From assembly GCF_047495875.1 (NCBI RefSeq), contig NC_092486.1, forward strand, positions 4,276,195 to 4,340,194: a DNA stretch of 64,000 bases. Reading direction: 5' to 3'. Below the pieces are notes generated by a model, which searched no databases, had not been told where the DNA came from, and saw only the letters and a list, made by a program, of their open reading frames with translations. The stretch comes from Pithys albifrons albifrons (taxonomy: Eukaryota; Chordata; Aves; Passeriformes; Thamnophilidae). The position numbers and the translations under genes were made by a program. Below are positions 1 through 12,900 of this stretch, one piece after another (the stretch's first letter is position 1; every line of letters starts with the position of its first letter).

Positions 1-534
1 CAGGTGGAAATGTTGTTTCATGATTTGTAGCTGTGGTTTTGTTCATCTTTCAGTGGTTTTTCTCTGAGTTTAGGCTGTGGATTTTCTTTTCCCTTTGCCT
101 TTGGGATTAAGTTGGATCCGAGTTTGAAATGAGGCACCAGTTAAAGGGTGAATGAGGAGGTGGAAATAAAATCTATATAAATAAAACAACTTCCCCTCCT
201 CGGAACAAGCAGAACTTTTTTTAAGCCCGAGCTGTTCTCACTCTTGTATTTATTTTCAATCTGCTGGGCAGGAGGAAAAACTCTCTTTGGGGCTATTGCA
301 AATGCTCTTGGTGGCTTAATGAAACCAATTAACAAAATTCTTCTCAAGCATCTGATGCTGTGCAAGAAAGCACAGTGTTATTTTTGCCTGACAGGTGAGC
401 CTCAAATGGGGTCCCAAAGTGCTGTCCTGAGGAAGGTTCTCCTGCAGCCCCTCACCCCTGTTCCGTGTCCCCTCATCCAGCCCAAAGCAGGTGCTTTCCA
501 TGCAGCACTGGGGACTCTCCCAGCTGGGCTGGAT

Positions 535-2178
535 GCTCTGCTGCTGCCGCGGGGTTCTGGCTCTGCTGCTGCTGCTGCTGCTGCGGGGTTGGTTCTGGCT
601 CTTGTGCCGCCGCCACTGCGGGGTTGGTTCTGGCTCTTGTGCCGCCGCCACTGCGGGGTTGGTTCTGGCTCTTGTGCCGCCGCCACTGCGGGGTTGGTTC
701 TGGCTCTTGTGCCGCCGCCACTGCGGGGTTGGTTCTGGCTCTTGTGCCGCCGCCACTGCGGGGTTGGTTCTGGCTCTGCCGCCACTGCGGGGTTGGTTCT
801 GGCTCTGCCGCCACTGCGGGGTTGGTTCTGGCTCTGCCGCCGCTGCGGGGTTGGTTCTGGCTCTGCCGCCGCTGCGGGGTTGGTTCTGGCTCTGCCGCCG
901 CTGCGGGGTTGGTTCTGGCTCTGCCGCCGCCGCCGCTGCGGGGTTGGTTCTGGCTCTGCCGCCGCCGCCGCGGGGTTGGTTCTGGCTCTGCCGCCGCCGC
1001 CGCGGGGTTGGTTCTGGCTCTGCCGCCGCCGCCGCGGGGTTGGTTCTGGCTCTGCCGCCGCCGCCGCGGGGTTGGTTCTGGCTCTGCCGCCGCCACCGCT
1101 GCGGGGTTGGTTCTGGCTCTTGTGCCGCCGCCGCTGCGGGGTTGGTTCTGGCTCTGCCGCCGCCGCCGCTGCGGGGTTGGTTCTGGCTCTTGTGCCGCCG
1201 CCGCTGCGGGGTTGGTTCTGGCTCTTGTGCCGCCGCCGCCGCGGGGTTGGTTCTGGCTCTGCCGCCGCCGCCGCTGCGGGGTTGGTTCTGGCTCTGCCGC
1301 CGCCGCCGCTGCGGGGTTGGTTCTGGCTCTTGTGCCGCCGCCGCTGCGGGGTTGGTTCTGGCTCTTGTGCCGCCGCCGCTGCGGGGTTGGTTCTGGCTCT
1401 GCCGCCGCCACCACTGCGGGGTTGGTTCTGGCTCTTGTGCCGCCGCCGCTGCGGGGTTGGTTCTGGCTCTTGTGCCGCCGCCGCTGCGGGGTTGGTTCTG
1501 GCTCTGCCGCCGCCGCCGCTGCGGGGTTGGTTCTGGCTCTTGTGCCGCCGCCGCTGCGGGGTTGGTTCTGGCTCTTGTGCCGCCGCCGCTGCGGGGTTGG
1601 TTCTGGCTCTGCCGCCGCCGCCGCTGCGGGGTTGGTTCTGGCTCTGCCGCCGCCGCCGCTGCGGGGTTGGTTCTGGCTCTGCCGCCGCCGCTGCGGGGTT
1701 GGTTCTGGCTCTGCCGCCGCCGCCGCGGGGTTGGTTCTGGCTCTGCCGCCGCCGCCGCGGGGTTGGTTCTGGCTCTGCCGCCGCCGCCGCGGGGTTGGTT
1801 CTGGCTCTGCCGCCGCCACCGCTGCGGGGTTGGTTCTGGCTCTTGTGCCGCCGCCGCTGCGGGGTTGGTTCTGGCTCTTGTGCCGCCGCCGCTGCGGGGT
1901 TGGTTCTGGCTCTGCCGCCGCCGCCGCTGCGGGGTTGGTTCTGGCTCTTGTGCCGCCGCCGCTGCGGGGTTGGTTCTGGCTCTTGTGCCGCCGCCGCTGT
2001 GGGGTTGGTTCTGGCTCTTGTGCCGCCGCCGCTGCGGGGTTGGTTCTGGCTCTTGTGCCACCGCAGCGGGGTTGGTTCTGGCTCTTGTGCCACCGCAGCG
2101 GGGTTGGTTCTGGCTCTGCTGCCACTGCGGGGTTGGTTCTGGCTCTGCCGCCGCCGCTGTGGGGTTCTGGCTCTGCTC
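535..2178. repeat. GC-rich 29/32/35-bp minisatellite, about 47 full units
   Basis: This is a tandem array whose unit core is GGGGTTGGTTCTGGCTC, followed by either TTGTG or TG and then a CCG-rich tract ending in CTGC or CGC. Units are 29, 32 or 35 bp, differing by 3-bp steps in the CCG tract or by the TTGTG insertion. I counted about 47 units with the full core. Both ends carry a degenerate copy with a shortened core (GGGGTTCTGG at 551-560 and 2161-2170). The array is very CpG-rich compared with its flanks. All three unit lengths leave remainder 2 when divided by three, and no unit has a stop codon in any frame. Long open frames of about 575-670 codons therefore exist in several frames on both strands. 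I regard these as artefacts of the array, not genes. Confidence 0.96.
563..583 (+). repeat. (CTG)7 trinucleotide tract inside the first minisatellite unit
   Basis: Seven CTG triplets occupy the position that holds CCG triplets in the later units. This suggests a C/T variant of the triplet spread within the first copy. Confidence 0.85.
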
Positions 2179-5100
2179 CAGGGCTGGTGGGTTGGGAAGG
2201 AGCTGCAAGACACGATGAGGAGGCTGAATTTTGCTCAGGGCTGAGCCTTCTGTTCCTGCCATGGCCCTGCTTTCTGCCTGGGTGCAATGATTTCAGGCAG
2301 ATTTTAGTGCCCTTTGCAAGCCTTTTTGTGCAGGTATTTGTTGCTCTGGGGCTGCCCACAAATGATGTATCTTGATAGTTTTTAATATGTTTGAAAACAA
2401 AGGTGTTTGTTTTGCCTTAGTGCATTTTCTGGCAGGACTGACTCACAAAAGCAGAGTAAATAGTGTTGATCAAAGGACTGGAGTCTTATTTATTTTGGTG
2501 AAAGTCTGTTGGCTCTTGAGTGGCTCTTCAGTACAAGAGATTTGTCACTGGCAGGTGTTAATAAAGATTGAGGCTGTTCCAGGCACAGACTCTGCTCAGG
2601 GCTCAGGTGATGTCCCGTGTTCATGAAAACAGATTTTGACCTCTGGGTTGTCATTAAACGGTTTCTGCTGGAGCTCAGCAAATCTCTGGTGGCCACTCCT
2701 GCTGGAGGAACCTCTGCTGCTGACCTGGCACTGCAGCTCCTCGGGGACAACACCAGGGAGGTGTTTTAAAAAGGGGAGACACTGCCAAGGTGACTGGGGA
2801 GAGGCTCTTTTTATCATATCAAGGATCATTAAAACTTTAATTCAGCAAGTTTGGTAGTCCTGTTAGTGGTCCTCAGACTCACATTCTTGCACATCCTTAG
2901 GGGTATTTTTGGATTAGGACTCTGGAAATCTCCCAGAGTCACTGTTAGAAGATCATGCAGGTGGGGAACTGTGTTTTGCCTCCATGTTCCTGACCTTCAG
3001 CTTGGCAGTCAGAGCAGGATATGGGGATATTTCAGCAATTCTCCATTTGCTGTGTGTGATGCATCCAAAAATGTTCGGTTTTCATGAGTGAACTGTGAGA
3101 AAAGTCAGACTGAAACTAATTTATTTATTGTGGTTACTTACAAGTCTGCCTCTTCTTTAGCTTTGGGTTTGTTTTCAAATGACAGAGAAGCTGCTTGGAG
3201 GAGGGAAGTGTAAACTGTGTTAGTTGAAGTGTCAGTACCTCTCAGGCAAATATTCTGCCAGGTATTAATTTCATAACTGGGTGAACATAAGCAGTGACAT
3301 AGAAGGGATTTGCTGTAGTTGCAGAGTGAGTGAAAAGGAAGAAACCCTCCAGTATCTTGTCCAGCCCCTGAATGGGCATGACCAGGGGAATACACACATG
3401 TGTGAGAGGCTGGGGGGCAGTGGGGGTCACCAACATGCTGTAGTGTTTCATTATTCTCTGTGGTCTCTTCAGAAATCATCCAGTTTCACTTTTAAAACCC
3501 CTCAGACCCATTTCCCTTTGTGTCAGATGAGTCAATGAATCCATAAGTTGTCCCACTTGTGTTCTTTCCCATCAGCTGCTCGTTGGCATCATGTGGGTTC
3601 AGTTCACTGTCTGAGACAGTGAGAAACTCTGAGTTTCTGCTCGGTGTTTGCTGTCCCTAATGCCTTGTCTCCTCCCATGCCTGCAGTGATAACTGAGTGT
3701 TAATGAGACTCACACAATCTGCTTAGGTGTGGAACTAAACCAGCACTTAACTGAAGTCCTGTTGAGCCTGGGTTTAATAGATTAAACCTGGGTTTAACCT
3801 CTTGAAACCTAGAACTCTGCACATGCAGGTCTGGTCTGACATGGCTTTGCTGGGTGATGGGCTCAGCCAAGGAGAAGACTTCAGGGTGACCCCAGTGGGC
3901 TCTCCAGAGCTCTCAATCCCCTTTGTGGTTTGTCTGGACTGAACTTGATGGAAGTGCAATGAATGTTTTGTGGCTCCTCCTGTGCTGTTGCCCCTCATTC
4001 CTCAGTGCTGTGGGACACAGAGACAGAATCTCATGGTGCAGCAGTTTGGGCACACTGTGGGCTTGGCAGGTCAGCCCTGAATTTTCACAAAATACAGAGC
4101 AACAAAGCCTTCTGTTTATAAACAAATCCATCTTCTCCCGCCCTGGAACAAACCAGGAAGCTGCTGAATTAATGAACACTGAAAATATGAGTGTGTGGCT
4201 GCTCTCACTTGGTTCCTCCCTTGCACCATTACTCTTGCAGGTGACTGTGAGCTCTTTGCCTCGGCTTTCACTGGAGCACAGCACAAACCAACCACGCAGG
4301 GAGTGATTCAACAAGTATTTGCTTGTATTGCTGGTTTTTTTTGTTTGCATTCATTTTACAGAAGGAGACTCTGTGAAATGTCTGTGGCATTGTGTATTCC
4401 ACGTGGGGAGGGTCGGGAGGCAGCTCCTGGGGCCAGACCCTGAAGGGAAAATGGAAAATAAGTGCCAAGGAAAAGCAGCAGTCACTTATTTCTGTGAAGG
4501 AAACGCTGTGCTTGGGGCTTGGCTGCTCTGGAGAAGGAAACACTGCTGTGTTGAGCTTGTAACACAGGAGAGGGTAACACAGGACCAATTTCCTGCAGGC
4601 TGCAATGCTCCCAGGGCAGGAGCAGTGCCCAGGGCTGGGCTGTGTGTGGCCCAGCAGTGAGGGATGAGCACAGGGTGGGTTTGCAGCGGCACCACCGCCC
4701 TCCTCTCATCCCATTCCCATCAATAACCCCCCACTGTCTCATTGCTCCCTGGCCTCTCCTCCTCCTTCCCCTTCCCATTTATCTGCACCTTTTAAAAATG
4801 ACCTTGTTATGCTTCCAAAAGACAAATTCCAGTGGAGGCAGCCTGGCTCTTCCCTGCCTCCCAATTAACTGCAGGAGAAATCCAGCTGACAGGGAAATGA
4901 GAGATGGAATTCATACCCTGAGCTGGGTGTAATCAAGACATAAACCAGCCCATAACATGCATCAACAGGGCTGCAACAGCAGCTTTAAACACATTGTGTG
5001 CTATTCTGCACACAAAGGCTGCTCTTTATGGTCTTCTGTGTGACCCAGAGTGGAATTTGCCTGATCTTGCAGAGCACTCTCTGTCTCCTGCTCTGTGACA

Positions 5101-8100
5101 CCCCAATGGTGCCCTGGCTCACCAAAATCCTTCAGGAGAGCTGGGATTTTGCTCCCAGCTTCTCTCAGATTTCCTGAGTGCTGTAAAACCTTTGCTGTAG
5201 ACACTTCTGAAACAGATTTTATGGGGATTACTATTCTGAAATTTCTTTAAGATATGATTATTTGGCAAATGCCTTTTACATAAAATGACATAGTAAGGGC
5301 TGGTTATTAATAGGGTTTTCTTAGTAAACAGGCCCCATATGTCTTTTGTTCTCTTCTGACTTATCTTAGCCCCAGTGAGTCAACCATAAATAATATTTTA
5401 CCAGAATTCATTCTGCACTTGAAGCAGAATTGATGACCTCAATAGATGCCTTTCACCTGTGAATGTTGGTATCAGACTGTTCTTTGTGTCAGCCTGGCCA
5501 GGAGAGATAAAACACTCTGCTGCTCCTCCAAACTTTGAGCAATTCTTAGTAAGGTTGAGAACTAATAAATTTGGGCTTATCAGGAATACAAATATCCCAT
5601 CTCAATGTCTGCATTTCTGAAAGAAACTTCAAAGAACATCTTTGTCTTAAGGATCCTCTCGTTTTTCACGAAAGGATGAAACCTACTTTTTGGAACCTTA
5701 AGTTGGTGTCTTCCCTCAAATCTGTCTTGACAAGTGTTTAATGGCATTATCATCTCACATGGACTCGGTGCTGGAGGGGTCTGAGCAGCTGGGAGTGCCA
5801 CTGGAGTTCAGGGAGGAATTCTGCCTGGGAAGCAGCTGCATTGGGGGCTGAGCTCCCTGTCTGTGTGGGCTGGGACATCCCCTGGAGCTCAGGGGGTGTT
5901 GTGGGCCAGGAACTGCAGAGAAGGGGAAAGAAAGGAGTACTGAAGAAGGCAAGGCAGGGGGTGGCTGCTTCGGTTCAGGCACCAATTCACTGTCCAGAAG
6001 CACCAATTCAATTCCTAATCAACGTTTTCCTGCACAATGAGCCTCTGCTCTCCTCATTCCAAGCACTTAGTTTTTCATCTTGAGCTTTTGGGGAAGGATT
6101 TCAGTGATTGAGAGATGGGGAGGTAAAAAAAGAAACCTAATAACTCACTGGAATGGTTCTTAAATCACTCCATCTCTTGGGCAGGTCTGGCTTGGAGTGG
6201 GTTGGGAATAAAACATGCCCTGAGCAGCACCTGTGCTGTGGCATTCAGGAGGGACAGGAGGTGCTGCCAGGGCAGGTGCCCGTGGCCCTTCCAGCACTGA
6301 TTGATTTGTTCTGGAGGTTTTCCCTGAACCAGTTCCTTTGCCAGCTGCCTGTACAGGCTGTGGGCCTGGCAGGGCCCAGAAAGGACAGGATGGGAAAAGT
6401 TTGAGGCTGTTTGTTATCAGCTGTCCAGGTCACAGATTGCTACAATGGGTTGGTTTCAGAATGTTATTAAATAGCTTTAAATCACCAAAGAGTTCTGCAT
6501 CTGGGGGCAGATACCACTTGCTAGAAAACAATAAAATTAAATTGAAATAGATTAAATAACCAAGGAAAAGTTGGGTGTTGCCCATTCTTAAAATACAGAA
6601 GAAAGGCAGGTGATCAGCTAAAGCATCTTTCTTTCTGTACCAAATGATCCCTTTCATGCCTTATTAAAGGTGTGTGGGGTCCATCCTTGTGGTTCTGCCT
6701 TTCCCACAAGGGGATGAGTTTTCCTGGCTCCAGGGAGGAGCTGCTCTGCTCAGGATGGGTCTGGCTTCCTGAGCCTGTGCAATCCACAGGAAATCCATTG
6801 ACTGGCAGGAAAATTGCCCCAGCCCTGGCTGTGCCTGCTGGAGCCCCACCTGAGACTTGCTTTGCTGCTGCCTCCTTTCCTGTTACTATCACAACAAAAC
6901 TTGCTGCATTCCCAATGACTATTTTATCTGTTGTAAACACGGTCCCAGGGGAAGGGGCTGCCTTGGAAATGATTTGCATGTTTGACAGCAGCTTCTCTCT
7001 CTGGGAAGGGAATGTAGGACAGTTCAGTACCAGCCCCTCTCCTGCTTTTCCCTTCTCTGCTGTGGGTGGAGAATGACATTTGCAGCCCCAAATAAAAAAA
7101 AAAAATCTGCTGCCGTGCAGACAGTTTTCATTAATTTTCTAATAACTTAATCTGTGTCAAGGAACATAAAATGGATCAAAACCTAAATGAGAATGACTTT
7201 TTAAATAATAAAATATTGGCACGCAGCCTCAGTGCTTTGTCCTCCAGACTGAGGAGCTGCTGGAGCTGGAATGTTGCAGTGCATCTCAAAGGAACCATTT
7301 TTGGTTTAATATGGGTAAATTGCATTAAAATTAAAGTACAGAAATAGCCTCTCCTCAATTACAGCTGCAGCATGTGACTCCTCAGGCCTATTTACTAATT
7401 TTTCAAATCCTGCTGAAGTTATGACTGAGAATGTCATGAGCTTTTCTATTACAGATTTGGTGAGAGCCAATTAGTCCTGCAGAGCTGGGCCTGGCAGCTG
7501 CTGATGTCACGGGCTCAGCTGGGACCAAAAAGGACTTATTGGGATAATTTTAGTAGAATATTATCTAAACCTGGTGGATTAACACAACAAATAGTGCAGT
7601 GGACTCTTTATACTTGACTTGCAAAGCAGCTGCTGAACCTGCAGAGATTTGTACCCCTGTTTTCCTGCTTTCCATGAGCTCTGGGATGCAGGCACAGGTC
7701 AGGTCCTTGGAATGCACTCACAGGGAGAGTTGGACTAAAAGTTTGGTTATTCCCAAGAAAGTTTTGCCAGATGAAAAGTAAAACTTTATTTACAAGATGC
7801 TGCAAAGATATTAATCCTCTGTTGTTAATTGGACTTCATATAACTGGTACAAAAGTTCTGCTTCACCTGGAGATGGTTGTCTTGGTGGGATAAAACCAGG
7901 GTGTTGAATGAGTTGGTGGCTGCTTTGTTGTTGCTCAGGTACAAAGAGGGTCTGACCAAGCCAGGGCAGATTTGTCCTGTAGTTTGTGTCCAGTCAGGCA
8001 CCCCCTCAGCACCTCATGGTTCAGCACAGCACCTTCGAGGCACAAACCAGGATTCTGCCTCTGCAGAGTGGCTCCAGGTCCTCCAGGCAGAGTGGGAAGA

Positions 8101-9519
8101 GGAGCACACGTGGCCTTGGCGGGAATTACAGAGGCATTTGCTAAAAGAGCATTGTTCTGCTTTTTTTCCCCTTTCCATTTAAAGAGCGATTTAATTGCAT
8201 GTGAATTAAGGGGGTTTTTTAGATGGATTATTGCTGTCAATGGATTCCATAAACCACGACCTCTGCTCTGCAACCTCCTCTCAGAGCCTGGCAAAAAAAA
8301 ACCCCAAGCTGCTTAACCATGACATAATTGTCAACTACGTAATTGTGCTTTGAGTGCCTCTGGCACTGGCTGTCACTTGGAAATGTCAGAAACTGCTGCT
8401 AAAGGCTCTGCAGTCATTTCAGTATCAGTCTGTAGCATATCCTTTGCTTCATGAAAACACTTCACTGCCTCGTGTACTGCTGCATCAGTGTAGATTTCAT
8501 AAAGTGTCTAAAAATCCTCTGAATAAGCTCCAGAGCTTGGAATTGTTGGGCAGAGTTGGATTTAGAATCCTTTAAAAAGAACTCAGAGTGGGTCCTGTCA
8601 TTATAAACAACTAGAAACAAAGATCTGCCACGTGCTCTGAGGTTGGAAATAATTCTATACAGATGTGACTCAGGTGGGGTGTTACCAACAGGTTTGGTCC
8701 GTGGGGCACCTGCCCTTGTGTCAGGAGCTGCTACTGGAACTGCTGTTTAAGTTCAGGAGAAGCAGGTTGATAACTGGGGTCAAGTCAGTCACTGTTGTCC
8801 TTAAAAACAACTGTCAAAACCTCTTTTAGAAACAGAATTTATCACTGCAGATGGGAAACATGCACTGAAACCACCCTGTCATTTCTTTTAGTGAAATCAG
8901 AACATCCCAAAATGTCCTAAACATGTCCCATTCCTTGTCAGTGAACCCAAACCTCCCCAAGAACTTCTTTCTGCTTCACACACTCCAGCCAAGACTATTC
9001 TGTTTCTGGATCAGGGCAGGAGAACTGAAGGGATGTGTCTCTGGAATTCCAGGAAAGGTTGGCTTGTGCTCTTTAAGTGGAGGGAACCTCCTTGGCATGT
9101 TATGTTTTCCCCTCTGTTTTTTTTTCCTGTCAGATGATTGTGTCAAGCTTTGGTGCTTTGCTGCTGTTTGCTTGAGAGCTTCTCCTCTGCTCGAAGGAGT
9201 TGTTGGTGTTTCACGACAACATTTGGGATGTAGTGGTAGTAAATCTCTATAAGCCAATGATGAGGAGACTTTGAAAGGTTTATATTTTGGCAGGAGGCCA
9301 GACAGAGGCTCGCTGGCACCTCTCTGCTGCCCTCTGCCTTCCTGTGCCTTCGCTCAGGAACGTTTGTTTCCTTCTGCTTTTCTTGTCCTGAAAGGTTTCC
9401 TTTCTCCTCGGTTTTGAGGTGTTGGCTTTGCTTTTTCATCCAGCTCTGATGAAAGTGTCCTTCCAGCTCACACCTCGGGATGGAAATGTCCCAACTCCTG
9501 TGCCATGTCCCTGTTGTGT
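2179..9519. other. Intron 1 block without gene or clear repeat
   Basis: This is mixed-composition intronic sequence. It holds a small perfect inverted repeat at 3771-3788 and an A12 run at 7094-7105. The block near 5220-5480 is low in repeats and A/T-rich and may be a conserved element. Open frames reach at most about 145 codons with no domain, signal peptide or splice support, so I call no gene here. Confidence 0.7.
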
Positions 9520-9921
9520 GGCTGTTGGAGTCTCACAGTTCCCGTTCCTTTGGCTGTTGGAGTCTCACGGTTCCCGTTCCTTTGACTGCTGGAATCTCCC
9601 AGTTCCCGTTCCTTTGGCTGTTGGAGTCTCACAGTTCCCGTACCTTTGACTGTTGGAATCTCACAGTTCCCGTTCCTTTGACTGTTGGAATCTCACAGTT
9701 CCCGTTCCTTTGACTGTTGGAATCTCACAGTTCCCGTTCCTTTGACTGTTGGAATCTCACAGTTCCCGTACCTTTGACTGCTGGAGTCTCACAGTTCCCG
9801 TTCCTTTGTTGGAATCTCACAGTTCCCGTTCCTTTGACTGTTGGAGTGTCACAGTTCCCGTTCCTTTGGCTGTTGGAGTCTCACAGTTCCCGTTCCTTTG
9901 GCTGTTGGAGTCTCGCTGTCC
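9520..9921. repeat. 32-bp minisatellite, about 13 copies
   Basis: The array consists of the unit 'ctgttggaatctcacagttc' followed by 'ccgttcctttga'. Copies vary at a few positions (gagtctc/gaatctc, cgttc/cgtac, gactg/ggctg), and one copy at about 9808 lacks the 'gactg' segment. The final copy decays into 'tctcgctgtccc'. Because 32 leaves remainder 2 when divided by three, a reading frame through the array cycles through all three frames and repeats peptides such as SHSSRSF. This accounts for the moderately long open frames here. Confidence 0.93.
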
Positions 9922-12900
9922 CATCCCCTGTGCTGAGTCTGAGCCCTGGAGCCCAGCACAGCAGGAGGGGAAAGTTCCGCTCAGGATGCGCTGGGGGAAG
10001 CAACAACTCCAGGAGTTATTCCAACCCCTGCCATTCCGTGCCCGCATTTATTTGTGTGTCACAGTTTGTCCTTCCGTCTCCAGAGGCATCCCAGGCACTG
10101 GAATGTGGGCAGAGCCGTGTCTGGGATGCTCTCAGAGCCCGAGTGTTCCCTGGCAGCGCTGCCAGCTGTGCCACCCAGCACTGCCACTCGCGCAGCCCCG
10201 GCTGGCGCTGTCTGAGAACAGGAGTGCTGATGGGAGACAAAAGAGCTCTAAATGGCAGATTAAGAAATACCGGAGTACCTGTCTGGGCTCTGACAGTCTC
10301 TTTTCCATAATCTACTCAGGTGAAAAGGCACAACTAAACTTGCAAGCTCGGGGTTGGTTTTTTTCTTTCCCTTCCCTTGCCTCCCCTCCCCATCCTCTCC
10401 CTTTTCCTGACTCCTCTTTGATACCAAAACGCTGCAGCTTTAAAGGGCTTTGAACACAAACCTGGCACCAGGCACAGAATTGCTTCATTTTCCACTGGGC
10501 TCAGAAAGCTGGATTTGTCCCCCCCCCCCTTACAGCCTTTATTTCCCCTCTTTTTAATGGCACGCAAGTGGCATTTTCAGATAATCCTTACAATTAATCT
10601 GTGCTAAAAGGCCACTTTAGTGTGGGCTTTGGCTTATGGACATGGAAGGAACAGTCATTTGGGTAAAGCTTTGGGCTGAAATGCAGGGGGTTTGGGGCTG
10701 GTTTGAGAGATTTCACCAGTGACCTGAGGCACGAAGCTTTCCTGGTCTGTGCCTTGATTAACCTGAAATAGGTAAATCTTCCTGGCATGTGCCATTACTC
10801 AGCCCCAAGATATATCTGGCTTTCCAGGCACTATTTCAGCGAGCTGGGCTGAAGCTGCTCAGTGCCAAAGGTTGGGTTTAAATTAGTGTTCACTTAAAAT
10901 GTTTTATAGATGGTGGTGGCGACGGCTGCGTTTCTGCAAGCCCTTGCAAATGCCTGTAATGTTGCTTTTTACCCTTTATTTAAGCTTGAAGCTGTCCTGA
11001 AGAATCCATACAGTCAGCTTTCAGGAGAGCTGTGGCAATAAAACATGCAGGAATTTGGAAATTTAGCAATTTATGGCCATATTTTCACAGGGTATTTGTC
11101 TGTAGGAGCCCAGGGTGGGTTGTGTGGTTGAGAGTTATCAATAGAACCTTTGCTGGTCTCTCAATTTCTGTGCTAATGTGCTGTAAGATCTTTCATTATT
11201 GATGGACAGTAAAACCTCTGTAAACAGGATTCTCCCAGCCCAGTGTGGATGCTCAGCTGGTTCTGAGGGTGGCAGGTTAAAGCCTCTGTGTTTGCAGTTA
11301 TTTATGGTCAGAGGAAACAAAACCTTTCCTTACCTATCCAGAGACTCAGGTGGGATTGCTGAGGTGTCCTGGGCAGGGCCAGAAGTTGAACTTTGATGAT
11401 CCTCGTGGGTTTCTTCCAGCTCAGGGCATTCCATGGTTCTCTGAGTCTGGGTTGTTGTACCTGTTCTATTCAGAAAGACTTTCCAGTTTGATTCTGGGCC
11501 ACACTTGCAGAGCTGCTGTCCAGGGTCCTGTTCCAGGCACTGCTGGGCCTCCCTCAGCGAGAGCAGCAGAGTCTGGAGGTGCTTTGAAGTGTAAGTGCAA
11601 TGAATGCTCAGCTACAAACCCTCCACCAGAAGCTGATCCTTCTTCAGAGAGAGAGAGACAATCCATTACATTATCTCTGATTTAGGACTTACAGGGAGAA
11701 AAGGAAACGCAGCTGCAGCCCAGGGTGGATGTGCAGCAATGAAAGCACCTCAGTGGAGCCCAGAACTTGCAGAGATCCACTGGAAGTGTAGAGGAGGATC
11801 CTGGGGGGCTTTTAAAGGCAGCCCCAGCACCTTCACAGCAGCCCCAGGGTGGGAGATGCTGTCCAGGACCTGCCTTGATTGCTCAGCACTAAGTGATGTG
11901 GGATTGTTCCAGCAAGATCTGACCTGAACTTGTTCTCCAGTTGTGTAGAGAAAGGCACAAATAAATGACATGTCTGGGTTTCAAACCTGTGTTTAAAATG
12001 TGAAACACACGTTGAGGAGGATCTTTAGCTGTTTGATGGCCATGGATTGATGGTGCTGGGAGTGTAAAACCCTGTGAAATTGAACTTGATGTGAACCATG
12101 ACAGGCCTGGTTAAAGTGCTGACGCTTGATCTTTTCAGGTTTTTTTTTTTTGCTGTATTATAGGAAATGGGAATCAAGTGATAAGTGTGTTTAAGGATTC
12201 CTGTGGAAGGGCAGAGTCTGCCACACAGCAGAGCTTCTCCCTGGGGGAGCTCGGGGTCTGTTCCCTCCCCTGGAAGGGCAGTTCCTACAGCTCCTCTTGC
12301 CTTCAACTCTTGTTTTGGTTGTTATTTTTCTCTCTCTCCATGGTCCTATTCAAAACGTTGCAATTTTGTGAGAGGAGCAGGAACACGACCCTGGATACAA
12401 AAATAATTACTGTCCTTAAAGAAGGTAAAAGGAAGGGCTGAGTGTTTGGAAATGGAGAGCTTGTCCAGATCTCTTTTATCTGTACCAGGAGCCAATTACT
12501 CAGTTCAAGATGAAATGGAGTCTGGGCAGTATCAGAGCAGTGAAAACCTTCACCTGGTGACATCCCTCTGGAAATGTCACCCCTGGATCTGTGCCTGTTT
12601 CCTTCTCTTTATTCTGAGAAGATATTTGGATGTTCAAATTAAATACAATTTAAATACTCATATCTCCAGTTGTTATTTATTAATAACAATTTCAATTGCC
12701 ATTTAACTAATATTCAATTTTAAATGATTTAAAATGATGGTTAAATTTAAATAATTTAAAGCTGAATAATGTTTGTAAGAATAAGTTGCACAAAACAGCA
12801 GTTTCATCGACAATATTTCAAAAGTCAATCAATGTTTAGATTTTAGAGCTCTGTCATGTGATGGTGATACTTAAAAAAATCACGATTTTCTTGAAGCACT

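Noticed and set aside
535..2178. CpG island with exon 1 and promoter of UNC5D
   Set aside because: The CpG density is entirely due to the tandem array. There is no signal-peptide frame with a phase-1 donor in or next to it.
244..2375. Several overlapping open frames of 575-670 codons on both strands
   Set aside because: They exist because the 29/32/35-bp units lack stops and cycle frames. The peptides are pure repeat, overlap in all frames, and have no splice, domain or start context.
3913..4350. A 145-codon minus-strand frame and overlapping plus-strand frames
   Set aside because: No domain, overlapping frames on both strands, and lengths within chance expectation for this much sequence.
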